A stretch of 11,069 bases of DNA from Bacteroidales bacterium. GTDB lineage: Bacteria > Bacteroidota > Bacteroidia > Bacteroidales > P3. Position 1 is the first letter of the stretch; the number at the start of each line of letters is the position of its first letter. Positions 1 to 6,391 of the stretch are shown here, piece by piece. The notes below the pieces were generated by a model. It was given only the letters and a program-made list of their open reading frames with translations, searched no databases and had not been told where the DNA came from. Location of the stretch: positions 1-11,069 of the forward strand of contig JAFZTV010000074.1 of assembly GCA_017618625.1 (NCBI GenBank), written 5' to 3'. The position numbers and the translations under genes are program-made.

Positions 1-810
1 CTTGTTCATATTCTCCACACCACCGATGGTGTTCTTAACCCACTTCAGGGTCTCGTGCATGACGAAGATGGCGCTCACCGGAGGAGTGTTGAACATGGAG
101 ATGTTCTTAGCCTCTTCGGCAGCGTGGGTGCGGTAGTCCACCATAGTCGGCAGCGGATTCATGTACTGACGGTCGGTGATTTTGCCGAGGATGTCTTTCT
201 TCACGATGACGAAGGTGACGCCGGCAGGACCGACGTTCTTCTGGGCACCGCCATAGATGAGACCGTATTTCTTCACATCGACGGGACGGCTCATGATGTC
301 CGAGCTCATATCAGCCACGAGCATGATCGGGCAATCCATGTCGTATTTGATTTCAGTACCGTAGATGGTGTTGTTTGTGGTGATGTGGAAGTAGTCGGCA
401 TCCATGGGGATGGAGTAGCCCTTGGGGACGTAGCTGTAGGTCTTGTCCTCGCTGTTGGCGACTATCTCGACCTGTCCGAAAAGCTTAGCCTCTTTGGCGG
501 CTTTCTTTGCCCAAACGCCGGTCTGGAGGTAGGCAGCCTTCTTGTTGAGCAGGTTGGCGGGAACAGCCATGAACTGGGTGCTGGCACCGCCGCCGAGGAA
601 GAGAACCTCGTACTCCTCGGGGATGTTCAGCAGGTCGCGCCAGAGCTGACGGGTTTCGGCCATCAGTTTCTCCCAACCGGGGGTGCGGTGGCTGATTTCG
701 GCGATACCGATGCCGGTGTTGTCAAAATCGTAGAGAGCCTTGATGGTGTTCTCGATGGCCTGTTTCGGCAGGACGCAAGGACCTGCATTGAAGTTATAAG
801 CTGTTTTCAT
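1..810 (-). CDS. serC: Phosphoserine aminotransferase SerC, 3' end outside window
   Basis: PLP-dependent transaminase that converts 3-phosphohydroxypyruvate and glutamate to phosphoserine in cytosolic serine biosynthesis; it also acts in the pyridoxal phosphate pathway. The 270 residues seen start MKTAYNFNAGPCVLP, the classic SerC N-terminus. They continue with an HRTPGW block (41-46), GGGAST (73-78), and the PLP-lysine motif YGGAQKNVGPAG with Schiff-base Lys191. The reading frame stays open to base 1, so roughly the last quarter of a usual ~360-residue SerC lies outside. The ATG at 810 is chosen because it gives the canonical N-terminus and lies about 65 bases downstream of a good promoter. 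In many Bacteroidales serA follows serC, but that position is off the window. Family assignment is very secure. Confidence 0.97.
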   Translation of the reverse strand, partial: MKTAYNFNAGPCVLPKQAIENTIKALYDFDNTGIGIAEISHRTPGWEKLMAETRQLWRDLLNIPEEYEVLFLGGGASTQFMAVPANLLNKKAAYLQTGVWAKKAAKEAKLFGQVEIVANSEDKTYSYVPKGYSIPMDADYFHITTNNTIYGTEIKYDMDCPIMLVADMSSDIMSRPVDVKKYGLIYGGAQKNVGPAGVTFVIVKKDILGKITDRQYMNPLPTMVDYRTHAAEEAKNISMFNTPPVSAIFVMHETLKWVKNTIGGVENMNK

Positions 811-862
811 TGTGATTTGTGTTTTAGTTAAGTGTATATTATTTAATCAATTAACGATTTTT

Positions 863-879
863 ACCCCCATTATGAGGGT
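863..879. promoter_or_regulatory. Near-perfect dyad at the serC transcription start
   Basis: ACCCCCAT-T-ATGAGGGT has two 8-base arms with one mismatch around a single central base. It lies immediately downstream of the serC -7 box and spans the predicted transcription start. It could be a repressor operator, or a short hairpin at the 5' end of the serC leader with CATTATG as loop. Only its position and symmetry support it; no regulator is identified. Confidence 0.3.
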
Positions 880-882
880 TTA

Positions 883-913
883 CAAAGATAGGAATAATTT
901 TGAGTAAAAACAA
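883..913 (-). promoter_or_regulatory. serC promoter (Bacteroidota -33/-7 type)
   Basis: Read on the minus strand, TTG (913-911) is followed by 20 bases and then TATCTTTG (890-883), an exact match to the Bacteroidota -7 consensus TAnnTTTG. Transcription should start near 876, giving a leader of about 65 bases before the serC ATG at 810. Confidence 0.75.
895..902 (+). promoter_or_regulatory. Possible -7 box for the divergent tRNA-editing gene
   Basis: TAATTTTG matches TAnnTTTG on the plus strand, about 90 bases before the ATG at 991. No TTG or TTTG is found at the right distance upstream, so this is a half promoter at best. It lies inside the spacer of the opposing serC promoter, so the two could not easily be occupied together if both are real. 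Confidence 0.3.
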
Positions 914-990
914 TTAAACAACACAAAAATAAAATAAAACTCTCCCACGTCACGTTTTTTCACCGACAGACAACCTAACAGCCAAAGAAA

Positions 991-1518
991 ATGATCGGAC
1001 AGCCACAAGTATATGAAGCCTTAGAGCGTATGGGCATCCCCTTCGACTACTACGAACACCCCGAGGCCCCAACCATCGAGATTGCACAACAGTTCTATCG
1101 CGGCGAGGGTACAACCCTATGCAAGAACCTCTTTTTCCGCAACCATAAGGGCAACCGCCACTATCTCGTCATCATGGATGCCCGCCACCCGATGGACATC
1201 CACGACATAGAACACCGGCTGCATCAGGGAAAGCTCAGCTTCGCATCCGAAGAGCGTATGATGCGATACCTCGGAGTGCGCCCCGGTTCCGTATCGCTAT
1301 TCACACTTGTGAACGACACCGACCACGCCGTAACCCTCTTCGTTGACCGCAACCTACTCAATGCTACGAAAGTAAGCTTTCACCCAAACGACAATCGCGC
1401 CTCTTTGGTGATAACCATCGACGACATGATGAAATTCATCAATGAAACGGGAAACTCCTACGAAATTCTCGACCTCTACTGCGCGAACTTCTCCAACGCC
1501 GCCTGCGTCTGTACATAG
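991..1518 (+). CDS. Free-standing prolyl-tRNA editing protein (ProX/YbaK domain)
   Basis: Trans-editing aminoacyl-tRNA deacylase of the YbaK/ProRS-INS superfamily; members closest to ProX (ProXp-ala) hydrolyse Ala-tRNA(Pro) made by prolyl-tRNA synthetase. The 175-residue product is a single domain of normal length. It shows Lys45-Asn46 in CKNLFFRN, at the position of the catalytic Lys of ProXp-ala, then GVRPGS (95-100), the substrate-pocket GxxPG loop, and the FHPNDN motif with His131. The ATG at 991 gives a standard N-terminus (MIGQPQVYEALERMGI). Its last 14 codons overlap antisense with the 3' end of the convergent patatin gene, and no terminator lies between them. The ProX subgroup and its exact substrate are inferred; the domain family is secure. 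Confidence 0.9.
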   Translation: MIGQPQVYEALERMGIPFDYYEHPEAPTIEIAQQFYRGEGTTLCKNLFFRNHKGNRHYLVIMDARHPMDIHDIEHRLHQGKLSFASEERMMRYLGVRPGSVSLFTLVNDTDHAVTLFVDRNLLNATKVSFHPNDNRASLVITIDDMMKFINETGNSYEILDLYCANFSNAACVCT

Positions 1519-2333
1519 CCGCACCGCCTCAACTCCTCCATGTGCTTGAACGACAGCGTGCCATACTTGCCTGGGTCGATGGCAATCAACTCGTTGAACT
1601 GATCGCTTCCCCTCAGTATTATCTGGTAAAAGATATTGTTATATACCCTTGTCCAAAGGAAACGGGTCTTCGTGACCTTCTGAGGCTTGTCCAGTATCGG
1701 GTAGGCTCCGATACGCCGTGTGCAGTTCTCCTCTATCAGCGGTTTCCACGGCATCATATCCTGCGAACCGCCGTCAAAATAATAGACGCTGTCGATTTTC
1801 ACCGGAGGGAACAGTCCTGGCAGCGACAGCGACGCTATCACATACTCCACCAAGTTACCACCCGACCCCACATGACGCACACAGTTGCTGTCCATATCCG
1901 TCACGCTGCAGTAGAACTTTATCTTCAGCGAATCAAACGAGTTGTGGGGCAAGTATTTGGCAAGCTTTCGCTTAAGATGCTTGTTGCCGACCACTCCCGA
2001 AGTGATTTTGCAGTTCGCACGGTAAAGCGACACTATCCTGTGGACCTTCTCTTTCCTGAAAATCCTGTAAATCTCGTCCGGGGTGTAGCCGTTGGCATAA
2101 AGCACCGCGACAAGCGACCCGAACGAACATCCCGTGATGCAGTCAATCTTCACCCCAGCCGAATCCAACGCCTCCAACACCCCGATATGTGCCAGCGACA
2201 AAGCCCCTCCCCCACTGAGCGACACACCAGTCTTCTGCACCTGCTCGACTTCCTGCGCCGCACCGCTTACTGAACCAAACAGCACAAACCAAAACGCCAC
2301 CTGCATCAAACACAAGTGTCGCACAATCCGCAT
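1476..2333 (-). CDS. Secreted patatin-like phospholipase
   Basis: Patatin-family serine lipase or acyl hydrolase using a Ser-Asp dyad. The chosen start (ATG 2333) gives 285 residues with a signal peptide (1-26, cut near SGAA|QE). After it come the oxyanion loop GGGALSLAHIG (41-51), the nucleophile elbow GCSFG with Ser70, a typical ASLSLPGLFPPV segment (168-179), and the Asp of FDGG (Asp187). The frame stays open upstream to an ATG at 2441, but that start would lie upstream of the promoter at 2391-2420, and the 36 extra residues would bury the signal peptide. The protein is shorter than the Bacteroidetes patatins that carry a C-terminal outer-membrane barrel, so a soluble periplasmic or envelope lipase is likely. 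Oddly, the oxyanion loop reads ALSL where AKGL or ARGL is usual. Its 3' end overlaps the convergent tRNA-editing gene by 43 bases. Confidence 0.88.
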   Translation of the reverse strand: MRIVRHLCLMQVAFWFVLFGSVSGAAQEVEQVQKTGVSLSGGGALSLAHIGVLEALDSAGVKIDCITGCSFGSLVAVLYANGYTPDEIYRIFRKEKVHRIVSLYRANCKITSGVVGNKHLKRKLAKYLPHNSFDSLKIKFYCSVTDMDSNCVRHVGSGGNLVEYVIASLSLPGLFPPVKIDSVYYFDGGSQDMMPWKPLIEENCTRRIGAYPILDKPQKVTKTRFLWTRVYNNIFYQIILRGSDQFNELIAIDPGKYGTLSFKHMEELRRCGYVQTQAALEKFAQ

Positions 2334-2390
2334 ATTTAGTGTATCTCTGATAGCGTGAATACTTTGGTTCCTACTGATAGATTCGAGGTG

Positions 2391-2420
2391 CAAAAGTACA
2401 ACTTTATTCCAAAATGTCAA
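2391..2420 (-). promoter_or_regulatory. Promoter of the patatin gene
   Basis: On the minus strand TTG (2420-2418) is followed by 19 bases and TACTTTTG (2398-2391) plus C, a full match to TAnnTTTGC. Transcription should start near 2384, giving a leader of about 50 bases to the ATG at 2333. It lies between ispG and the patatin gene, which makes the latter a separate transcription unit and settles its start codon. Confidence 0.8.
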
Positions 2421-2486
2421 CAATTCACGCAAAAAGGCCAACCTGGCACATAAATTCCAGAACGCTCAAGCACCCCAATATGCCAA

Positions 2487-3629
2487 TCAAGCATCCATCC
2501 AGTCGCCCGACTGTTTTATCAGTTCCACCAATCGCTCCACAGCCTCGCTTTGGTCGATATTCCTCACCACGGCTTCCTTACCTTTGTACAGCGTTATCTT
2601 GCCGTTGCCGGCACCCACATAGCCATAGTCGGCGTCGGCCATCTCGCCAGGTCCGTTCACTATGCAGCCCATCACGCCAATCTTGACTCCTTTTAGATGC
2701 GCGGTGGCGGCTTTTATGCGCTGCAACGCCTCCTGTATGTCGTATTGCGTCCGTCCGCACGATGGGCAAGATATATACTCCGCCTCGCTTATGCGCACAC
2801 CCACGGCTTGCAGTATGGCATACGCCACAGGTATCTCCTCCTCCGGCGGCTCGGTGAGCGAAACCCGGATTGTATCGCCTATGCCGTCCAAAAGCAACGC
2901 CCCTATTCCAGCTGCCGACTTCAACCGTCCTTGCAAAGCATCACCCGCCTCGGTAACTCCCAGATGTATCGGGTAATCCATTCCCATTTCATACATCTTC
3001 TCGACGAAAAGCCTCGTACTATCAACCATAACCTTTACATTGGACGCCTTCATCGAGAATACGATATCATGGAAATCCTGCTGGCGGCAGACTTCGGCGA
3101 ACTCTATGGCCGACTGTGCCATACCCTCGGGCGTGTTGCCGTAGCGGCTCATGATTCTTTCACTGAGCGACCCGTGGTTGGTGCCGATGCGCATAGCCGT
3201 ATGATGCGCCTTGCATATCTCTATCAGAGATGACATCCTCTCCCCTATCCTCTTCAGCTCGTCCTGATATTCCTGCTCGGTAAACTCCAGCTTGCCGGTG
3301 TTGCGGTCGGTGTAGTTGCCCGGGTTGACGCGGACCTTCTCGACCAACGTGGCAGCCACCTCGGCGGCCTTGGGGTTGAAGTGGATGTCGGCCACCAGCG
3401 GCACGTCGCATCCGCGACGCAGCAGCTCCTCCTTGATACGCCCCAAGTTCTCCGCCGCCTTCACGTCCGGTGCAGTAATACGCACCAACTCACAGCCAGC
3501 TTCCACCATTCTCAACGTCTGCTCCACAGTCGCGCGGGTGTCCATCGTATCGGTGTTAGTCATGCTCTGCACACGGACAGGAGCTCCCCCACCCAGCGTC
3601 AGATCACCTATCTTAATTTGCCTGCTCAT
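2487..3629 (-). CDS. ispG: 4-hydroxy-3-methylbut-2-enyl diphosphate synthase IspG (GcpE), short form
   Basis: Fe-S enzyme of the cytosolic MEP isoprenoid pathway that converts MEcPP to HMBPP. The 380 residues begin with a TIM-barrel domain: VRVQSMTNTDTMD (18-30), LVADIHFN (78-85), RVNPGN (100-105), MRIGTNHGSLSER (146-158) and LGVTEAGD (223-230). A C-terminal [4Fe-4S] domain follows, with Cys288 and Cys291 (CPSCGRT), Cys322 and Glu329 (GCIVNGPGE), all ligands intact. The barrel resembles the long bacteroidetal, chlamydial and plant type (NHGSLSERIMSRYGNTPEGM). However, the large insertion between barrel and Fe-S domain, which makes those proteins 600 residues or more, is absent. It is the last gene of a minus-strand array and starts 13 bases after the lipoprotein gene stops. 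Confidence 0.97.
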   Translation of the reverse strand: MSRQIKIGDLTLGGGAPVRVQSMTNTDTMDTRATVEQTLRMVEAGCELVRITAPDVKAAENLGRIKEELLRRGCDVPLVADIHFNPKAAEVAATLVEKVRVNPGNYTDRNTGKLEFTEQEYQDELKRIGERMSSLIEICKAHHTAMRIGTNHGSLSERIMSRYGNTPEGMAQSAIEFAEVCRQQDFHDIVFSMKASNVKVMVDSTRLFVEKMYEMGMDYPIHLGVTEAGDALQGRLKSAAGIGALLLDGIGDTIRVSLTEPPEEEIPVAYAILQAVGVRISEAEYISCPSCGRTQYDIQEALQRIKAATAHLKGVKIGVMGCIVNGPGEMADADYGYVGAGNGKITLYKGKEAVVRNIDQSEAVERLVELIKQSGDWMDA

Positions 3630-3642
3630 AATATTGTTTGGG

Positions 3643-4161
3643 TTAGATTGTTATATGTGCCTTAACAAAAGTTCCGTCTGTCTTAAAATATGAATATATG
3701 GGTGGTCCCATATAAACCTTATGCGTTTCGTAGTGGGCGACTATCCACAAGTCGTCCACCTTCGACACTCCCACCACACGTGCATCATCACGCAACTGGA
3801 ATATCATGTAATTCACCCTGTTTATATGGGAAAAATACTTTGGGTTCAAATCGTCCATAGTGTAATATAGAGCAGTGAATAACCACTCACCCTTTTTAGA
3901 AAAGACAATCTGCACGGAATCCTTGGTCAGCACAGTCCAACCGACTGCGGGCCTCTCGAACCCCATATTGTAAAGAGACCACTGAGGCTCACCAAAAGAA
4001 ACCGAGGCAACATCATCAGCGAGGTCATATTGCTGGATGAACTCAACCGCACGCTTAGGCAAGCCCGAAGATGACGAGGAAGGCCTTGGACTTTGACAGC
4101 TCAACATTGCGAGAGCCATCGCCGTAACACATATCGAGATGAGTTTAATTGGTCTTTCCAT
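3643..4161 (-). CDS. Hypothetical lipoprotein
   Basis: No family recognised. The 172 residues begin with a signal peptide (basic MERPIK, then a hydrophobic core) ending in AMLSC, an imperfect lipobox with the lipidated Cys at residue 22. A Ser-rich linker follows, then a mixed alpha/beta body of about 140 residues rich in aromatics (WSLYNMGF, WLFTALYYTMDD, YSYFKTDG). It is probably anchored in the periplasm or outer membrane. A GTG at 4179, forming GTGA with the stop of the gene before it, would add six residues (MTNILI) and couple translation. I prefer the ATG at 4161 because it gives a cleaner signal peptide, but the evidence is balanced. It sits 13 bases ahead of ispG and belongs to a three-gene block of uncharacterised envelope proteins. 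Confidence 0.72.
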   Translation of the reverse strand: MERPIKLISICVTAMALAMLSCQSPRPSSSSSGLPKRAVEFIQQYDLADDVASVSFGEPQWSLYNMGFERPAVGWTVLTKDSVQIVFSKKGEWLFTALYYTMDDLNPKYFSHINRVNYMIFQLRDDARVVGVSKVDDLWIVAHYETHKVYMGPPIYSYFKTDGTFVKAHITI

Positions 4162-4175
4162 AATCAATATATTTG

Positions 4176-4493
4176 TCACTTATTGCGGCACCATATGGTT
4201 GCCGTGAAACACGCAATAACAGTGAGAACAGAAACGGCCAATGCGAGCAACAGATAATCGTCAATTATATCAGAAATAATTAGCACGACGGCAACCAGAA
4301 AAAGAAGAACAAAAAAAACAATCCGCAACCGTTTTGCATTGTATATCCGCCTGTTCTCTTTGTCAAGTTCGTTAATACCCGGTATCAGAGAATCACCTTC
4401 TCCAAAAGCGATTATAAAGCCGAGACAAACCAACACAATAGAACATAAGATCGTGACAAATGGCATCTGTTTTCTATGTTTTTTATTCGACAT
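4176..4493 (-). CDS. Small three-helix membrane protein of unknown function
   Basis: No family recognised. The product has 105 residues: a basic N-terminus (MSNKKHRKQ), predicted membrane helices at about 11-30, 57-75 and 80-100, and a charged loop with NELDKENRRIYNAKRLR (41-57) between the first two. Its stop codon overlaps or nearly touches the start of the lipoprotein gene, and it begins 26 bases after the TonB-C-domain gene ends, so the three are probably cotranscribed. Hand count of 4201-4500 gives about 39% GC, far below ispG next door. The array position and tight junctions argue that it is a real gene despite its size. Confidence 0.62.
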   Translation of the reverse strand: MSNKKHRKQMPFVTILCSIVLVCLGFIIAFGEGDSLIPGINELDKENRRIYNAKRLRIVFFVLLFLVAVVLIISDIIDDYLLLALAVSVLTVIACFTATIWCRNK

Positions 4494-4519
4494 CTTTCTG
4501 TTGATTCACACTCTGCGGA

Positions 4520-4996
4520 TTATTGGAAAACAAAAGAATACCGCAAATAGTATCGTACCCGCACCTCTTTGCCCTGCAACTTTCCTGGTATCCATCTCGG
4601 CATAATGCTGACTGCTTTGGCTACTTCTTCCCCAGCGTGGCATCCAATATTCCTAAGTATGTGGATATCTGTCAAAGAACCGTCTTTTTCAACGACAAAT
4701 GAGACATAGACTCTACCCGTCACATCGCATTCATTAAATCGGCCCCAATCTATATGATTGGTAATCCAAGACCGCGCAGAGTCCATTCCCTCGGGAAACT
4801 TGGGAGCGACATTGACTTGCGCAACAGAGAATATCGTGCTGTCCTCCTCCTCGAAAACATTATAATTGACATTCACGTTTGAGCTTTGTTCCGATAGCCC
4901 ATACTGACTAATCAGACTTTCCGCAACGGGTTCATGTGCAGACAAACCAGTCCCTACGACAAACACCGACACTAATATCAGAATTAATCTCACCAT
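4520..4996 (-). CDS. Secreted protein with a TonB C-terminal domain
   Basis: The 158 residues comprise a signal peptide (1-20, cut near GLSA|HE), about 45 variable residues, and a TonB C-terminal fold (66-158). That fold shows the usual bacteroidetal pattern: a PKFPEG opening, GRVYVSFVVEKDGSLTD (94-110) and IMPRWIPGKLQGKEVRVRY (131-149). True TonB energises outer-membrane receptors through an N-terminal anchor and a long proline-rich linker. Both are missing here, so this is a free periplasmic TonB_C module rather than a functioning TonB. Two cysteines (Cys90, Cys119) could pair. The gene lies 15 bases after the thioesterase gene and 26 before the three-helix protein gene. The domain is secure; the role is unknown. 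Confidence 0.82.
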   Translation of the reverse strand: MVRLILILVSVFVVGTGLSAHEPVAESLISQYGLSEQSSNVNVNYNVFEEEDSTIFSVAQVNVAPKFPEGMDSARSWITNHIDWGRFNECDVTGRVYVSFVVEKDGSLTDIHILRNIGCHAGEEVAKAVSIMPRWIPGKLQGKEVRVRYYLRYSFVFQ

Positions 4997-5011
4997 TGCC
5001 TTCCAACAGCT

Positions 5012-5434
5012 TCAGTTGTTTACACTCTTCCCAACAACCTCCTTCACCCGTGCATAGAACTCTGGGAACCGTTTCTCAAGCGACACAGGCTTTCCTCCTT
5101 CCAGGAAGCAATGCGTGCTCGTGGCGGTACACACCGTGCGGTCTCCCACTCTCATCGTATAGGCGAAAACCACCTTCAGCGGCGTGGTCTCGGCTATCGT
5201 CACACTTATCTGTATCACGTCCTTGAAGGTTGACGGCTGACGGTAGCGGCACTCCACGCTCACCACCGGCGACACCACACCCTCCGCCTCCATCCGCTCG
5301 AAGCCGAATCCCAGTTGGTCCATCCAATCCACTCGCGCCTCTTCCATGAAGCGTATGTAGTTGCTGTGGTGCGTGATACCCATACGGTCGCACTCATAGT
5401 ATTTCACCTCGTGACGGTAAGGTCTTAGTTCCAT
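5012..5434 (-). CDS. Hotdog-fold acyl-CoA thioesterase (YbgC / 4HBT type)
   Basis: Cytosolic thioesterase of the 4-hydroxybenzoyl-CoA thioesterase superfamily, 140 residues, normal for the family. The signature block is YYECDRMGITHHSNYIRFMEEAR. Asp16 occupies the catalytic Asp position, and HHSNY (22-26) matches the YHANY helix-cap motif of YbgC. The rest is the usual five-strand sheet with CTATSTHCFLEG (102-113) near the end. The acyl substrate cannot be told from the sequence. It is the first gene of the minus-strand array leading to ispG. I see no convincing promoter upstream of it, although the 116 bases to the divergent SDR gene must hold one. The ATG at 5434 gives the standard N-terminus. 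Confidence 0.9.
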   Translation of the reverse strand: MELRPYRHEVKYYECDRMGITHHSNYIRFMEEARVDWMDQLGFGFERMEAEGVVSPVVSVECRYRQPSTFKDVIQISVTIAETTPLKVVFAYTMRVGDRTVCTATSTHCFLEGGKPVSLEKRFPEFYARVKEVVGKSVNN

Positions 5435-5480
5435 AGCGATGTTTTATTGCTACTAAAATAACGTCAATCAGCCTGTTTAA

Positions 5481-5509
5481 TTGCATCACAAGAAAATTGC
5501 GTAACTTTG
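5481..5509 (+). promoter_or_regulatory. Promoter of the SDR gene
   Basis: TTG (5481-5483), 18 bases, then TAACTTTG (5502-5509) followed by C, an exact TAnnTTTGC -7 box. Transcription should start near 5516, about 35 bases before the ATG at 5551. The -7 box sits inside an inverted repeat, AATTGC (5495-5500) and GCAATT (5509-5514). Confidence 0.72.
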
Positions 5510-5550
5510 CAATTCGAAAAATTCATTTGTCTAACCTCTAATCAATCATC

Positions 5551-6306
5551 ATGAACAAGACTGTACTCATAACAGGTGCCACCAGCGGCATAGGTCTCGG
5601 CTGCGCCAAGAAATTTGCCGCCAACGGCGACCGACTCATACTCACCGGACGCAACGCAGAGCGTCTTGAAGAGATTCGCAAAGAGCTGACTGCCAAAGGC
5701 ACTCAGGTGCTGACTCTGGTGTTCGACGTGCGTGACCGCGAGATGGCAACGAAATGCATAGAAGAACTGCCCGCTGAATGGCAAGAGATAGACGTGCTGG
5801 TGAACAACGCTGGTCTTGCGCTCGGACTTGAACCCGAATACGAAGGCAGCTACGACGACTGGGACACGATGGTCGATACCAACATCAAAGGACTGCTGAC
5901 GATGACGCGCCTCGTGGTGCCCGGCATGGTGAAACGCGACCGCGGCCACATCATCAATATCGGTTCCGTGGCCGGCGACGCCGCCTACGCCAACGGCAAC
6001 GTCTATTGCGCCACCAAAGCCGCCGTGAAGACCATCACCGACGGATTGCGCCTCGATGTGGCCAGTACCGCCGTACGAGTAACCAACCTCAAACCTGGCT
6101 TGGTGGAGACCAACTTCAGCAACACCCGCTTCCATGGCGACACCGAGCGGGCCGCCAACGTCTATAAGGGCATCAAGCCTCTCACAGGCGACGACATAGC
6201 CGACGTGGCTGTCTATGCCTCCAACGCACCCGCCCACGTCCAGATTGCCGAAGTTCTCATACTGGCCACCCACCAAGGCAGCGGCAGCGTTATCGTGAGG
6301 AAATAG
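5551..6306 (+). CDS. ydfG: YdfG-type NADP-dependent short-chain dehydrogenase
   Basis: Classical SDR of 251 residues, very similar along its length to E. coli YdfG, which oxidises 3-hydroxy acids and serine or allo-threonine with NADP and is linked to malonic semialdehyde reduction. Visible motifs are the cofactor loop TGATSGIG (8-15), Arg34 in LTGRN (favouring NADP), DVRD (59-62), NNAGLALG (85-92), and the catalytic tetrad Asn111, Ser139, Tyr152, Lys156 (YCATK). The PGLVETNFSNTRFHGD segment (182-197) is the YdfG-like substrate lid. It is a single-gene unit with its own promoter (5481-5509) and a strong terminator (6336-6371). The orthology claim is from remembered family sequence; the exact substrate is inferred. 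Confidence 0.92.
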   Translation: MNKTVLITGATSGIGLGCAKKFAANGDRLILTGRNAERLEEIRKELTAKGTQVLTLVFDVRDREMATKCIEELPAEWQEIDVLVNNAGLALGLEPEYEGSYDDWDTMVDTNIKGLLTMTRLVVPGMVKRDRGHIINIGSVAGDAAYANGNVYCATKAAVKTITDGLRLDVASTAVRVTNLKPGLVETNFSNTRFHGDTERAANVYKGIKPLTGDDIADVAVYASNAPAHVQIAEVLILATHQGSGSVIVRK

Positions 6307-6335
6307 AGCGAGACCAAGACAATAAATCCTAAACA

Positions 6336-6371
6336 AAACCCCTGCCACACATGAAGATGCGGCAGGGGTTT
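6336..6371. terminator. Bidirectional Rho-independent terminator
   Basis: Perfect 11-base arms AAACCCCTGCC (6336-6346) and GGCAGGGGTTT (6361-6371) enclose a 14-base loop that can pair further (CAT/ATG). On the plus strand the stem runs into TTTGTTGTT, terminating the SDR gene. On the minus strand the arm is followed by T-rich sequence and terminates the convergent flavoprotein gene, whose stop is at 6392. Confidence 0.92.
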
Positions 6372-6391
6372 GTTGTTACTCCGGCGTCGTC

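Noticed and set aside
55..831. Long open frame on the plus strand opposite serC
   Set aside because: It is the antisense of the well-supported serC gene, has a composition rich in Gly, Val, His and Asp typical of such shadows, and matches no family.
2334..2441. Upstream ATG (2441) for the patatin gene
   Set aside because: It would lie upstream of the promoter at 2391-2420 and put 36 residues in front of a clear signal peptide.
2439..2458. Possible terminator after ispG (GCCA-GGT-TGGC followed by T bases, minus strand)
   Set aside because: The stem is only four base pairs, too weak to call.
5453..5460. TATTTTAG on the minus strand as a promoter for the thioesterase-ispG array
   Set aside because: One mismatch to TAnnTTTG and no TTG at a suitable distance; the real promoter of this array is not identified.
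5542..6348. 268-codon minus-strand frame opposite the SDR gene
   Set aside because: The plus strand encodes a complete SDR with every catalytic motif, its own promoter and terminator. The minus frame is a compositional shadow.
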